Source: UBA5069 sp964560495
GTDB lineage: Bacteria > Chloroflexota > Anaerolineae > Caldilineales > Caldilineaceae
Length of the DNA stretch: 64,000 nucleotides
Direction of reading: 5' to 3'
Assembly: GCA_964560495.1 (NCBI GenBank)
Contig: CAZLMM010000019.1
Span: 1 to 64,000, forward strand
The notes under the pieces: model-generated
The model's input: the letters and a program-made list of their open reading frames with translations, nothing else
Database searches by the model: none
Told to the model about the DNA's origin: nothing
Shown: positions 57,901 through 64,000 of the stretch, one piece after another
Position numbering within the stretch: the stretch's first letter is position 1
Layout: each line of letters begins with the position of its first letter
Translations under genes and position numbers: made by a program

Positions 57901-59214
57901 ATCGAGAAAGGCCTCGGTGACGTCTTGGTTGGGGCTGAGCGTAAAGATCTCCTCGAACTGGTCAATCACAAATAGCAGACGTTCGGAGGGATGGTTCAAC
58001 AGCGCCGCGCTTTCGGTGCGCAGGGAACTGTGCCTGCTCTGCAATGCCTGGGCAAGCTGACTGGGAAGCGCTTTGTCAGGATTTGGCCCGGCCAGCGCCG
58101 CCGCCAGGCTGAAGAAAGGGTTGCCGCTGGGGCGGAACTGGACCACGCGCCACATGTTGACCGAAAATGGCTGATCAACGTCAGTGTTCCCATGGAGCGA
58201 GGCGACGCGCGCCATCAGGCCGGCGTGCACCAGCGATGATTTGCCGCTGCCTGATGGCCCGACAACGATGACGAAAGGCTGTCGTTGAATGGCGTCGATC
58301 AAGGCGGCGATGTAGCGCTCGCGGCCAAAGAAGCGGTCGGCGTCGGCGGCGGTGAACGCATGTAGCGACCGATAGGGGTTTTGTGGCTGGCCCAAATCGA
58401 CAGGCGGTAGTGCATCGTTGAGGATTGCCTCGTGGAGCTGGCGCGTCGCCGATTCTGGTTCGACGCCCAGCTCCTTTCTGAGCGTGCGTCGGCAGACCTC
58501 GTATTGAAGGAGCGCGGCGTTGCGATCGCCACCCCAAGCCAGCAGCCGCATAAGCTGGCGATGGGCCTCCTCTCGCCAGGGGTCGATTGCCAGCAGGCGA
58601 CGAGCGTCCTCACAAGCGGTTTCCAGATGGCGACGATAGGTGGACCATTCCACCAAATGATGGAGCGCCCAGACCATTTGGTCGCGCACTTGTTCGCGCA
58701 TGGCCGCCGCCCACTCATCGAAGGGTAGCGCATCCGGCGGGTGGAGGCCGGCGAGAAACTCACCCTGATGGAGCTCGACCGCCCGGCGCAGGCGCTCGGC
58801 GCAGGCGATACACGTTGTGATATTGCTGTGGGCATGGCTCTGACACGCAGCAATGAGCGTCTGAAATGCAATGAGATCGATCGCTCCACTTTCTGCCAGG
58901 TTGAAACGGATGGTTTGAGCCGTTATGGTGAGAAGCTGCTCGCTCAGCCCCGGCGTGTGCTCGTCCAGGGCGGCGCGCAGGCGTGAAAGCGACTGACGCA
59001 GGCTGCGCCGTGCGATTTCGTTGTCGCGGTCGGGCCACAGGAAATCGGCAAGGGCGTCCCGCGAATGGGGGCGATTGGCAGAGGCGATCAGGTAGGTCAG
59101 CAGGCCGCGTTCACGGTCGGTGGCAAAGCGGGTGAGGGGACGGTCGTCTACGGTGATGGTGAATGCACCAAACAACTTGGCGCGCAGAGTGTACATGGAA
59201 ATCTTTGACGGCAT
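54940..59214 (-). CDS. SARP-type regulator fused to a STAND ATPase and 14 WD40 repeats
   Basis: About 1424 residues. An OmpR/SARP-like winged helix (AKLFGAFTITVDDRPLTRF, LLTYLIASANRPHSRDALADFLWP) and bacterial transcriptional activator domain (about 100-250) are followed by a STAND/NACHT-like ATPase with Walker A GPSGSGKSS (319-327) and LLFVIDQFEEIFTL. A helical arm with a coiled stretch (RQEELAAVLAQRQRERS) leads to 14 WD40 repeats (about 780-1424), enough for two seven-bladed propellers. Such proteins are signal-responsive transcription regulators. Starts at 59238 (GTG), 59214 or 59196 (ATG) are possible; none has a clear ribosome site. It lies upstream of the giant gene on the same strand. 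Confidence 0.92.
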   Translation of the reverse strand: MPSKISMYTLRAKLFGAFTITVDDRPLTRFATDRERGLLTYLIASANRPHSRDALADFLWPDRDNEIARRSLRQSLSRLRAALDEHTPGLSEQLLTITAQTIRFNLAESGAIDLIAFQTLIAACQSHAHSNITTCIACAERLRRAVELHQGEFLAGLHPPDALPFDEWAAAMREQVRDQMVWALHHLVEWSTYRRHLETACEDARRLLAIDPWREEAHRQLMRLLAWGGDRNAALLQYEVCRRTLRKELGVEPESATRQLHEAILNDALPPVDLGQPQNPYRSLHAFTAADADRFFGRERYIAALIDAIQRQPFVIVVGPSGSGKSSLVHAGLMARVASLHGNTDVDQPFSVNMWRVVQFRPSGNPFFSLAAALAGPNPDKALPSQLAQALQSRHSSLRTESAALLNHPSERLLFVIDQFEEIFTLSPNQDVTEAFLDLLFAGLDGSAAQPPFLSCVATLRADFVAQALTNRHLADSLQANSIFLGPMDADELARAILEPARLEGVGLEPGLLERLLADVRSQPGSLPLLQFALTLLWEQQSERRLTHSAYAGLGGVAGALASYCDEIFNHLSHDEQVYAMRLFLQMVQVGEQTATTRRLVSRRELDETGWRIAQRLADARLLVTSQDVAGDEIVEVAHEALIQTWPRLRGWIESDREFRTWQGRLRASIHQWRVSGQDAGALLRGASLAEAERWRELRRDDLSALMLDYIERSLTQRQEELAAVLAQRQRERSHLLALRAQVALSEHNSDAALSLAMAAVAIHPSAQAQLLLSRAGYAPGTRRRLVGHTAPLLQVAFLPDLPGQRTQRALSAAADHTLILWNLTEGSIEQRFIGHHGPVYGVAVDGACKIAVSASADGELIVWDASTGALMRRLCWQGVELHCAAISHDGCIAVAGDAAGNVLVWDLTAGILRQRMEGHRGPVRCVALTCDGRRAITGGADHGVRIWDVKKGEARAVMPGHETLRTGEQPWLGHCAPVVAVAFAPDGHTAYSAAGDRIIFCWDAENGALIRGDSAAVGLASMALFHDGRRGALGTLDSRLLFYDLQRGAVSGHLFGHRGRVQTVAVADDDALALTGAADHEARLWDLQHGAETRRLTSAHTAISAGQIAISRDGHYLLAGHIDGSLTLWELTSGREMRHWVGHDDMIWAGVYFLPDNRYAISASGDVFGVARDATLRLWDVTTGAEVRRFVGHEKRIWDLGITTDGRYAVTGSHDGTLRRWEIATGECAVLLDLGPQDVLSLAVSPDGRTVLVGPGRGVSVDPSYALRQIDLATGCEVGRLVGHKEAVNATAISPNGRYAASGGHDKVILLWDLVERRLLHRLVGHTGSALDLLFTPDSRFLLSASHDKTVLLWDLQAGEAIRCYEGHNGIVFDLACLPDASGFFSTSEDATIRQWRIDATLDELLAWTRTNRYVDAEMGNHP

Positions 59215-59260
59215 GGGTGAATCTGGCCGCTGGTACACGTGGGCGCAAGTAACCCAATGG

Positions 59261-59331
59261 TTGTCATGCTGAGCGCCAGCGAAGCATCTCGTTCAGCCAC
59301 CCAGATGCTGAGCGCCAGCGAAGCATGACAA
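59261..59331. repeat. Paired REP-like palindrome upstream of the SARP gene
   Basis: The same 22-bp sequence occurs at 59266-59287 and 59305-59326 (it begins ATGCTGAGCGCCAGCGAAGC). Outer arms TTGTCATGCT (59261-59270) and AGCATGACAA (59322-59331) are exact complements, so the pair forms one composite palindrome 50-100 bases upstream of the possible SARP starts. Confidence 0.8.
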
Positions 59332-59462
59332 TACCCTGGCCTATTTGAGCCCACCTGTACTAGCCTCATCGTCGGGCAAAGGCGTATACAGGCAAGTTCA
59401 CCGAGCGCCGACAATCTGATAGCACGGAAATCCTCACTGCAAATCAGAGGCTAATCAACGGT

Positions 59463-59730
59463 TCAAAATAGATAATGCGCCGTAAACTCTTCTAGGCTCG
59501 CATCGAGTTCTGGACTTGCATGCGCCCGTTGCAGTCGTTGGCGAATCATTTCTTGTTCTTCTAGCTCAGCCAGGCGGCGCGACGCGCGTTTCCACTCCAC
59601 CACAGAAACCAGGACTGCCGTAGGAGTGCTATGCTGCATCAGGAGACGGGACCGCGCCGCAACTTTGTCAGCGCCTGGGCGGAACGGTTTTGAGATTCGC
59701 CATGGCTTCGACTTGTGGAATTACCAGCAT
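59463..59730 (-). pseudogene. Frameshifted Phd/YefM-type antitoxin
   Basis: ATG 59730 with AAAGGAG upstream opens a short frame (VEAMANLKTV) that stops after 20 codons. A second frame continues the same kind of protein: DKVAARSRLLMQHSTPTAVL, then VSVVEWKRASRRLAELEEQE, and ends at TGA 59463-59465. This matches the N- and C-terminal halves of Phd-type antitoxins split by a frameshift. No toxin gene follows. Confidence 0.6.
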
Positions 59731-60036
59731 CGCGTACTCCTTTTCCAGCAACCATCCGGCGTGAGCTCTGGCGACTTGTTGCGCATCGTATTCGCGTCGA
59801 TTGAATGTGTCAAAACGACGGACTCAGAGAATTGGGCTTGGTGTAATGCTCACCTCAAGAGACCAGCTTGATGCCCCGGCAGTAAGAATCGCTGCAAAAC
59901 ATCGTAGGGGTCTGAACGGCGGCGCAGACTTCTCTGACCGTGCAACAACGCCCATTCGCCGCCGTTCAAGCCCTTCTTTCCTGTGGCAGTTTGGCCGTCG
60001 GCAGGTTTTGAATGGCGGCGAACCAACAAACGGCAT
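59731..60036. other. Intergenic region rich in inverted repeats
   Basis: No gene is supported between the antitoxin remnant and the dispersed element. The stretch contains the three-armed inverted repeat described at 59913-60022; the remainder holds nothing I can identify. Confidence 0.45.
59913..60022. repeat. Three-armed alternating inverted repeat
   Basis: TGAACGGCGGC (59913-59923), TTCGCCGCCGTTCAA (59955-59969) and TTGAATGGCGGCGAA (60008-60022). The middle arm can pair with the first (11 bases) or with the third (14 of 15), so two exclusive hairpins are possible. Confidence 0.65.
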
Positions 60037-60156
60037 CTATTGATCGCTAGAATGGCAGCTCATATCGCCGACCATCACGAGTCACTTGTGACTCGTGACT
60101 CGTAACTCGTGACTCGTAACTCGTGACGTATGAATTGTTTACCTGGCGAGCAGTAA
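60037..60156 (+). repeat. Dispersed ~115 bp palindromic element, copy 2 (inverted)
   Basis: The reverse complement aligns over its whole length with 33898-34010. Shared landmarks in order are CTAG, GGCAG, CATATCGCCGACCATCACGA, the TCACGAG-type heptads (six here, some TTACGAG), ACGTATGAATTGTTTACC and CAGTAA. Differences are a three-base deletion near one end, several substitutions and a different heptad count. Confidence 0.88.
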
Positions 60157-60242
60157 GATGAGATTCACCGTCGCCATTCAAACCCCTATGCTCCGTTGCC
60201 TCTCAAGGGTGCCGGAATAGGCCGCCAGAATAGATGGCCGGC

Positions 60243-61481
60243 TCAATCTGCATTCGAGCGTCGCGTCACGCGATTCACTAATTTGCTCCACCATCGGGTT
60301 TTTGTCTGCGCTGGCGGCTCTTCTGCCTCGACAAAGGGCGGCAGATCGAACATCTTGCGCCAGGCATAAGTGCCAAAGAGTTTGATGGATGCTGTGACTG
60401 GCGCTGCAAGGATCGCGCCCAAGATGCCGGCCAGCGACGCGCCCATGAGCACGACCACGATCACTGTCACAGGATGTAGGTCGAGCGCCTCGCCCACAAA
60501 ACGCGGTACAAGCACGGCCGATTCGATCTGTTGCAGGAGAAACATGACGCCGATGATCAACACGCCATACCAGAACGATGACAATCCCAACCAGTTGCCG
60601 TCTTGAAAAACAGCCACCAATGTCGCTGCAATGGTGGCAATGAGCGGACCGATGACGGGCAGGAACTCCATCAGCCCAGACAGCGCGCCCAGACCCAGGG
60701 AGTAATTCACACCCAACAAGGTGAGCACCAGACTGACCAATGTAAACATGATGACGGCAAGAATGACCTGCCCGCGCAAATATGCATCCCAAATTCGCAT
60801 GAACTCGCGGCTGAGCCGTTCGGCGTCGGCGCGATAGCCTGGGGTTTGAGCCACATCGCCGATCATGCGCGCAAACAGGGGACCATCCTTCGCAAGATAG
60901 ATGGCAACGAAGAGGATGAGAAAGCCGGTGCTGATTGCGCCGAATGTGGCTGACGCCACCTGCGCCGCAAGCGAGCCGCCGCTGGAGAGCGCCGGCTGTA
61001 CGTAGGTCAGCGCCTGGCGCGCCAGCTCGCCCAGATCGATGTCCTGGGGCGATAGGTCGAACGTATACGTCACCCCGGCGACGGTCACACTGATCGTCGT
61101 CAGGTTTGCCTTGAACCAGGCTGAAACCCGGCTCAACAGGGAAGGCGCTGCATCGATCAGACTGCGCGATTGGTCAAAGGCGACTACACCAACGCCAACG
61201 AGCGCGGCGATCCAAACGAGGAGAAAGAGGGCCACCACCAAAAGAACTGCGCTGCCTCGCCGCAGATGAAGGCGCGCCACTGCCAGGCTGATCAGCGGGT
61301 TGAGGAGATAGGCGAGGATCGCTGCAATGATGAGCGGTTCGATCAGATCGCGAAAGCGCCACAGGACCAATGCAATCAGAGCAAGACCGACTACGGCGAC
61401 GATCGCTTTGCTCGTTGTGCTCCATGGCGGCGATTCTGGTGAAGGCTGATCCGGCGTCTTGTTGGACACAACTGGAGTCAA
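60243..61481 (-). CDS. AI-2E family transporter (TqsA/PerM-like permease)
   Basis: A 412-residue inner-membrane protein with about eight hydrophobic segments. Family blocks are FRDLIEPLIIAAILAYLLNPL near the N-terminus, LRGQVILAVIMFTLVSLVLTLLGVNYSLGLGALSGLMEFLPVIGPLIA, and the C-terminal LVPRFVGEALDLHPVTVIVVVLMGASLAGILGAILAAPVTAS. Members export autoinducer-2 or exchange ions; the substrate here is unknown. The only start upstream of the first hydrophobic segment is TTG 61481 (or GTG 61469), neither with a clear ribosome site. It is divergent from the Uma2-like gene. Confidence 0.88.
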   Translation of the reverse strand: MTPVVSNKTPDQPSPESPPWSTTSKAIVAVVGLALIALVLWRFRDLIEPLIIAAILAYLLNPLISLAVARLHLRRGSAVLLVVALFLLVWIAALVGVGVVAFDQSRSLIDAAPSLLSRVSAWFKANLTTISVTVAGVTYTFDLSPQDIDLGELARQALTYVQPALSSGGSLAAQVASATFGAISTGFLILFVAIYLAKDGPLFARMIGDVAQTPGYRADAERLSREFMRIWDAYLRGQVILAVIMFTLVSLVLTLLGVNYSLGLGALSGLMEFLPVIGPLIATIAATLVAVFQDGNWLGLSSFWYGVLIIGVMFLLQQIESAVLVPRFVGEALDLHPVTVIVVVLMGASLAGILGAILAAPVTASIKLFGTYAWRKMFDLPPFVEAEEPPAQTKTRWWSKLVNRVTRRSNAD

Positions 61482-61559
61482 TCATGCTAGGGCAATGTTT
61501 GAAATGTCAGTGGCAAGATTGTAGCACATAGGTTTGCATTTTCGCGAATGTGTCTGTGG

Positions 61560-61577
61560 TATAGTCTGTGGTATACT
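61560..61577 (+). promoter_or_regulatory. Tandem extended -10 elements before the Uma2-like gene
   Basis: TGTGGTATAGTC and TGTGGTATACTT follow each other, giving TATAGT (61560-61565) and TATACT (61572-61577), each with a TGG extension. No good -35 is seen. They lie 40-60 bases before the ATG at 61620. Confidence 0.45.
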
Positions 61578-61619
61578 TGGCTTATCGAAGCGCTGAAGTG
61601 AATTCCTGGGAGGAAAACG

Positions 61620-62471
61620 ATGGCGATTGCGAAAATTCGACCCGGCCCCGTCTACATTTCGGCCAAAGAATCCATCCTGTACCCCGAAAGCGACGGCGAA
61701 CCAATGGCATATAACACGCGCCAATTCGACGAAATCACCACCACGAAATGGAATCTTGAGCTTCGCTATGTCGATGATCCGAACGTATTCGTCGCTGGCG
61801 ACCTCTTCTGGTATCCCGTGGAGGGCGAACCAAAAATACGTCAGGCGCCCGATGTCATGGTCGCCTTTGGGCGACCAAAGGGCTACCGCGGCGCGTACTT
61901 ACAATGGCGTGAAGACAACGTTGCCCCGCAGGTGGTCTTCGAGATTCTCTCGCCCGGCAACCGCAAGGGCGAAATGGACGATAAGTTCGGCTTCTACGAG
62001 CGCTACGGCGTCGAGGAGTATTATTTTTACGACCCGGATCGTGGTCACTTGAACGGCTGGCTGCGCAACGCATGGGGCAGACTGACGCCTATACCCGAAA
62101 TGCACGGCTGGCGTAGTCCCCGCCTGGGCATCCGTTTTGAGCTTGAGGGCAACGACTGGCGGCTCTACTATCCAGACGGAAAGCCCTTTTTCACTCTCAT
62201 CGAAGCCTATGATCGGCTGCGTCAAGCTGAGCTACGCGCTGCCGTTGCCATGGACCGCGCCGATGCGGCTCTGGAGAACTACTACAGCGCGCTTGATCGC
62301 GTCGAGGAGGAATCCCGACGCGCTGAACAGGAAGCGCAGCGCGCTGAACAGGAAGCGCAGCGCGCTGAACAGGAAGCGCAGCGCGCTGAACAGGAAGCGC
62401 AGCGCGCTGCGGAAGCAGAGGCGCGTGTGCGAGAACTGGAAACCATGTTGCGCGCTGCCGGACTTGCGTGA
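61620..62471 (+). CDS. Uma2-family (DUF820) PD-(D/E)XK-like protein with coiled-coil tail
   Basis: A 283-residue protein. The N-terminal 200 residues have the Uma2 pattern: VFVAGDLFWYPVEGEPKIRQAPDVMVAFG (PD motif), APQVVFEILSPGNRKGEMDDKFGFYERYGVEEYYFYDP (EILS plus Lys and the Y..GV.EYW-type end). The fold is that of restriction-like nucleases, and no cleavage target is known; many such genes occur in cyanobacteria and Chloroflexota. The C-terminus is a coiled coil with four RAEQEAQ heptads encoded by a perfect 21-bp repeat. GGGAGG precedes the ATG. Confidence 0.88.
   Translation: MAIAKIRPGPVYISAKESILYPESDGEPMAYNTRQFDEITTTKWNLELRYVDDPNVFVAGDLFWYPVEGEPKIRQAPDVMVAFGRPKGYRGAYLQWREDNVAPQVVFEILSPGNRKGEMDDKFGFYERYGVEEYYFYDPDRGHLNGWLRNAWGRLTPIPEMHGWRSPRLGIRFELEGNDWRLYYPDGKPFFTLIEAYDRLRQAELRAAVAMDRADAALENYYSALDRVEEESRRAEQEAQRAEQEAQRAEQEAQRAEQEAQRAAEAEARVRELETMLRAAGLA
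62321..62404 (+). repeat. Four perfect 21-bp tandem repeats within the Uma2-like gene
   Basis: Units CGCTGAACAGGAAGCGCAGC plus G begin at 62321, 62342, 62363 and 62384. Each encodes one coiled-coil heptad, so changes in copy number keep the frame. Confidence 0.95.
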
Positions 62472-62481
62472 TCCCCCACTG

Positions 62482-64000
62482 TCATAGTTTCTTGAGATTT
62501 GCCAGGGAAACCAGCAGCTTCTTGATGCCCACACCGGGAAACGCAATGGTCACTTCTTCATCGTCGCGCGTCAGCGCGCTCTCGATGACCGTGCCCACGC
62601 CGAACTTCTCGTGCTGCACACCGTCCCGCCGCTTGAAACGGGGTGCGCGACCAGCGTTTGCGGCCTTCTGGGCGGCTTCCTTTTCTTGCCCGTCTTTGCG
62701 ACCTGACGCCGCGCCGGGCGACCAATAGGCTGATTTGGCCGCGCCGGGCTGCTGCCCAGACCCGGAGACCGATGCTCCTTCGCGCGGCCGGCTCCAGTTG
62801 TAGGGATTGCGTCCCTCGTCTGAACCTGGTTTGCGCGATGGCTGAGGGCTGTCGTCATCCCAACGCGTGGCGCGCTGATAACTGGCCTCGCGCCGGGAGC
62901 GCTTATCCACCATGCCCGCCAGCAACTCCTCCGGCGCCTCTTCCAGGAAACGGCTGGGCGTCTGCACCTCGCTGTTGCCCCATAGGCTGCGTCGGAATGC
63001 ATGAACCAGGTAGAGTCGCTTCTTGGCGCGGGTGATGCCCACGTAGCAGAGACGCCGTTCTTCGGCCAGGTCTTCCGGGTCGCCGCTCTCGATGCTGCGA
63101 TTGTGAGGCAGGATCCCTTCCTCCATACCCACGATGAAGACGATAGGATACTCAAGGCCTTTCGCCGTGTGCAGCGTGAGCAACGTCACTGCGCCGGCCC
63201 GCTCATCCACCTGGTCAGCGTCGCTCACCAGGCTGATCTCCTCCAGAAACAGGGATAAAATAGTCTGCTCGGGGCGGATACCGGCGAGGCCAACGGTGTA
63301 TTGGGCCGCCACCCCGCGCAATTCTTGCAGGTTGGCAAAACGCTCTTCGCCCTCGTCGCTGCCATCGCGCAGCCAGGCGGCGTAGCCTGATTCTCCCGTC
63401 ACCCGGTCCATCAGCTCGGCCACGCTGTGGAATTGGCCTGTGCGCAGGCCATCCATCCAGTTCTCCACCATCTCGGCGAATTCCACCAGGCCGGCCTGAG
63501 CGCGGCGGGTGAAGGTCGGCGCTGTGTACGCGGCGCGCGCCAGCAGCGCGCCGTTTGCCTGGCTGACGCTTTCCGGCCCGTGACGCAATATCTGCAAAGC
63601 TGTGAATGGGCTGACGCCCATTTCCCGCGCCCACTCCTTCAAGTCAGCATAGCTCTTGGCGCCGATGCCCCGCGTCGGCGTGTTGATGATACGATCCAAC
63701 GCCACGCTGTCCGCCGGGTTGTCAACGAGCCGCAGATAAGCCAGTGCATCTTTGACCTCTTTGCGTTCATAGAAACGGGTGGCGCCGACCAGCCGGTATT
63801 TGATCTGGCGACGCACGAAAGCCTCCTCCAGGGCGCGGCTTTGGGCATTGGTGCGATACATGACCGCAAAATCGCCTGACTTGAAGGCGCGGCTGCCCAT
63901 GAGTTTCTCGATCTCGTCGCAGACGAAGCTGGCTTCCTCGACTTCGTTATAGGCCTCGTAGACTGTCACCGCCGCACCCTGACCGTTCTCCGTGTGCAAG
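62482..64000 (-). CDS. pcrA: UvrD/PcrA-type DNA helicase, C-terminal part (runs off the window)
   Basis: The last 505 or so residues of a superfamily 1A helicase; the N-terminus with Walker A lies beyond 64000. Visible are FAVMYRTNAQSRALEEAFVRRQI (motif IV), VTLLTLHTAKGLEYPIVFIVGMEEG (motif V) and EERRLCYVGITRAKKRLYL (motif VI). The C-terminal tail ends in FGVGTVIESALTRDDEEVTI and a TAFPGVGIKKL-like strand, the PcrA/UvrD Tudor-like domain. It unwinds DNA in repair and replication. It converges with the Uma2-like gene, 10 bases apart. Confidence 0.93.
   Translation of the reverse strand, partial: LHTENGQGAAVTVYEAYNEVEEASFVCDEIEKLMGSRAFKSGDFAVMYRTNAQSRALEEAFVRRQIKYRLVGATRFYERKEVKDALAYLRLVDNPADSVALDRIINTPTRGIGAKSYADLKEWAREMGVSPFTALQILRHGPESVSQANGALLARAAYTAPTFTRRAQAGLVEFAEMVENWMDGLRTGQFHSVAELMDRVTGESGYAAWLRDGSDEGEERFANLQELRGVAAQYTVGLAGIRPEQTILSLFLEEISLVSDADQVDERAGAVTLLTLHTAKGLEYPIVFIVGMEEGILPHNRSIESGDPEDLAEERRLCYVGITRAKKRLYLVHAFRRSLWGNSEVQTPSRFLEEAPEELLAGMVDKRSRREASYQRATRWDDDSPQPSRKPGSDEGRNPYNWSRPREGASVSGSGQQPGAAKSAYWSPGAASGRKDGQEKEAAQKAANAGRAPRFKRRDGVQHEKFGVGTVIESALTRDDEEVTIAFPGVGIKKLLVSLANLKKL

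Noticed and set aside
59824..60036. 70-codon minus-strand frame in the repeat-rich spacer
   Set aside because: It translates the inverted repeats, has no ribosome site and no recognisable similarity.

Overview
The window looks like a GC-rich chromosome segment from a Chloroflexota bacterium, most like the Caldilineae/Anaerolineae. This is inferred from gene content and style: secreted proteins ending in YLPL(I/L), a SARP-STAND-WD40 regulator, a very large modular surface protein, Uma2-type genes, an aldehyde:ferredoxin oxidoreductase operon, and many dispersed palindromic repeats. No rRNA, tRNA, CRISPR array or complete insertion sequence was seen. No database search was possible.

Layout. 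0.3-7 kb: a 2-hydroxyacid dehydrogenase; a P-type ATPase with the ion-site motifs of the animal Na,K-ATPase, coupled to two TrkA/RCK proteins; a secreted hydrolase. 7-15.6 kb: an SH3 lipoprotein and xseA on the minus strand, then an operon of aldo/keto reductase, tungsten-type aldehyde oxidoreductase, U32-like protein and M20 hydrolase, then a DUF1269-like protein. 15.7-22.8 kb (minus): leuD and leuC separated by a frameshifted C39-like pseudogene, then two paralogous secreted/membrane proteins of no family I recognise, flanking a toxin-antitoxin pair and a YbjQ-like gene.

23.2-30.2 kb (plus): a branched-chain amino acid operon with a complete classical attenuator. It has a sigma70-like promoter, a 33-codon leader peptide rich in Leu/Ile/Val with four consecutive Val codons, an antiterminator, and an intrinsic terminator, followed by ilvB, ilvN, ilvC, a pyruvate kinase without its C-terminal domain, a 40-codon small ORF and leuA. 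30.3-41.3 kb: a nitrogen/urea island with ureDABCG on the minus strand, urtABCDE (urea ABC importer) on the plus strand, and ureF beyond it. Together these import urea and hydrolyse it. No ureE is present.

41.3-59.2 kb (minus): a 4392-residue exported protein (transglutaminase fold lacking its Cys, eight beta-sandwich modules, FG-GAP propeller, NEW3/CARDB-like repeats, five PKD domains) with a SARP-ATPase-14xWD40 regulator upstream. 59.2-64 kb: a repeat-rich spacer with a frameshifted antitoxin, an AI-2E-type permease, a Uma2-family protein with a 21-bp coding repeat, and the 3' part of a UvrD/PcrA helicase running off the window.

Most notable: (i) the attenuator and its unannotated leader peptide; (ii) a ~115 bp dispersed element carrying a 7-bp tandem repeat, present twice in opposite orientation 26 kb apart, one copy supplying the ureD stop codon; (iii) the secreted paralog pair; (iv) the giant protein and its shared C-terminal tail; (v) several palindromic repeat families and four or five frameshifted gene remnants between intact operons.
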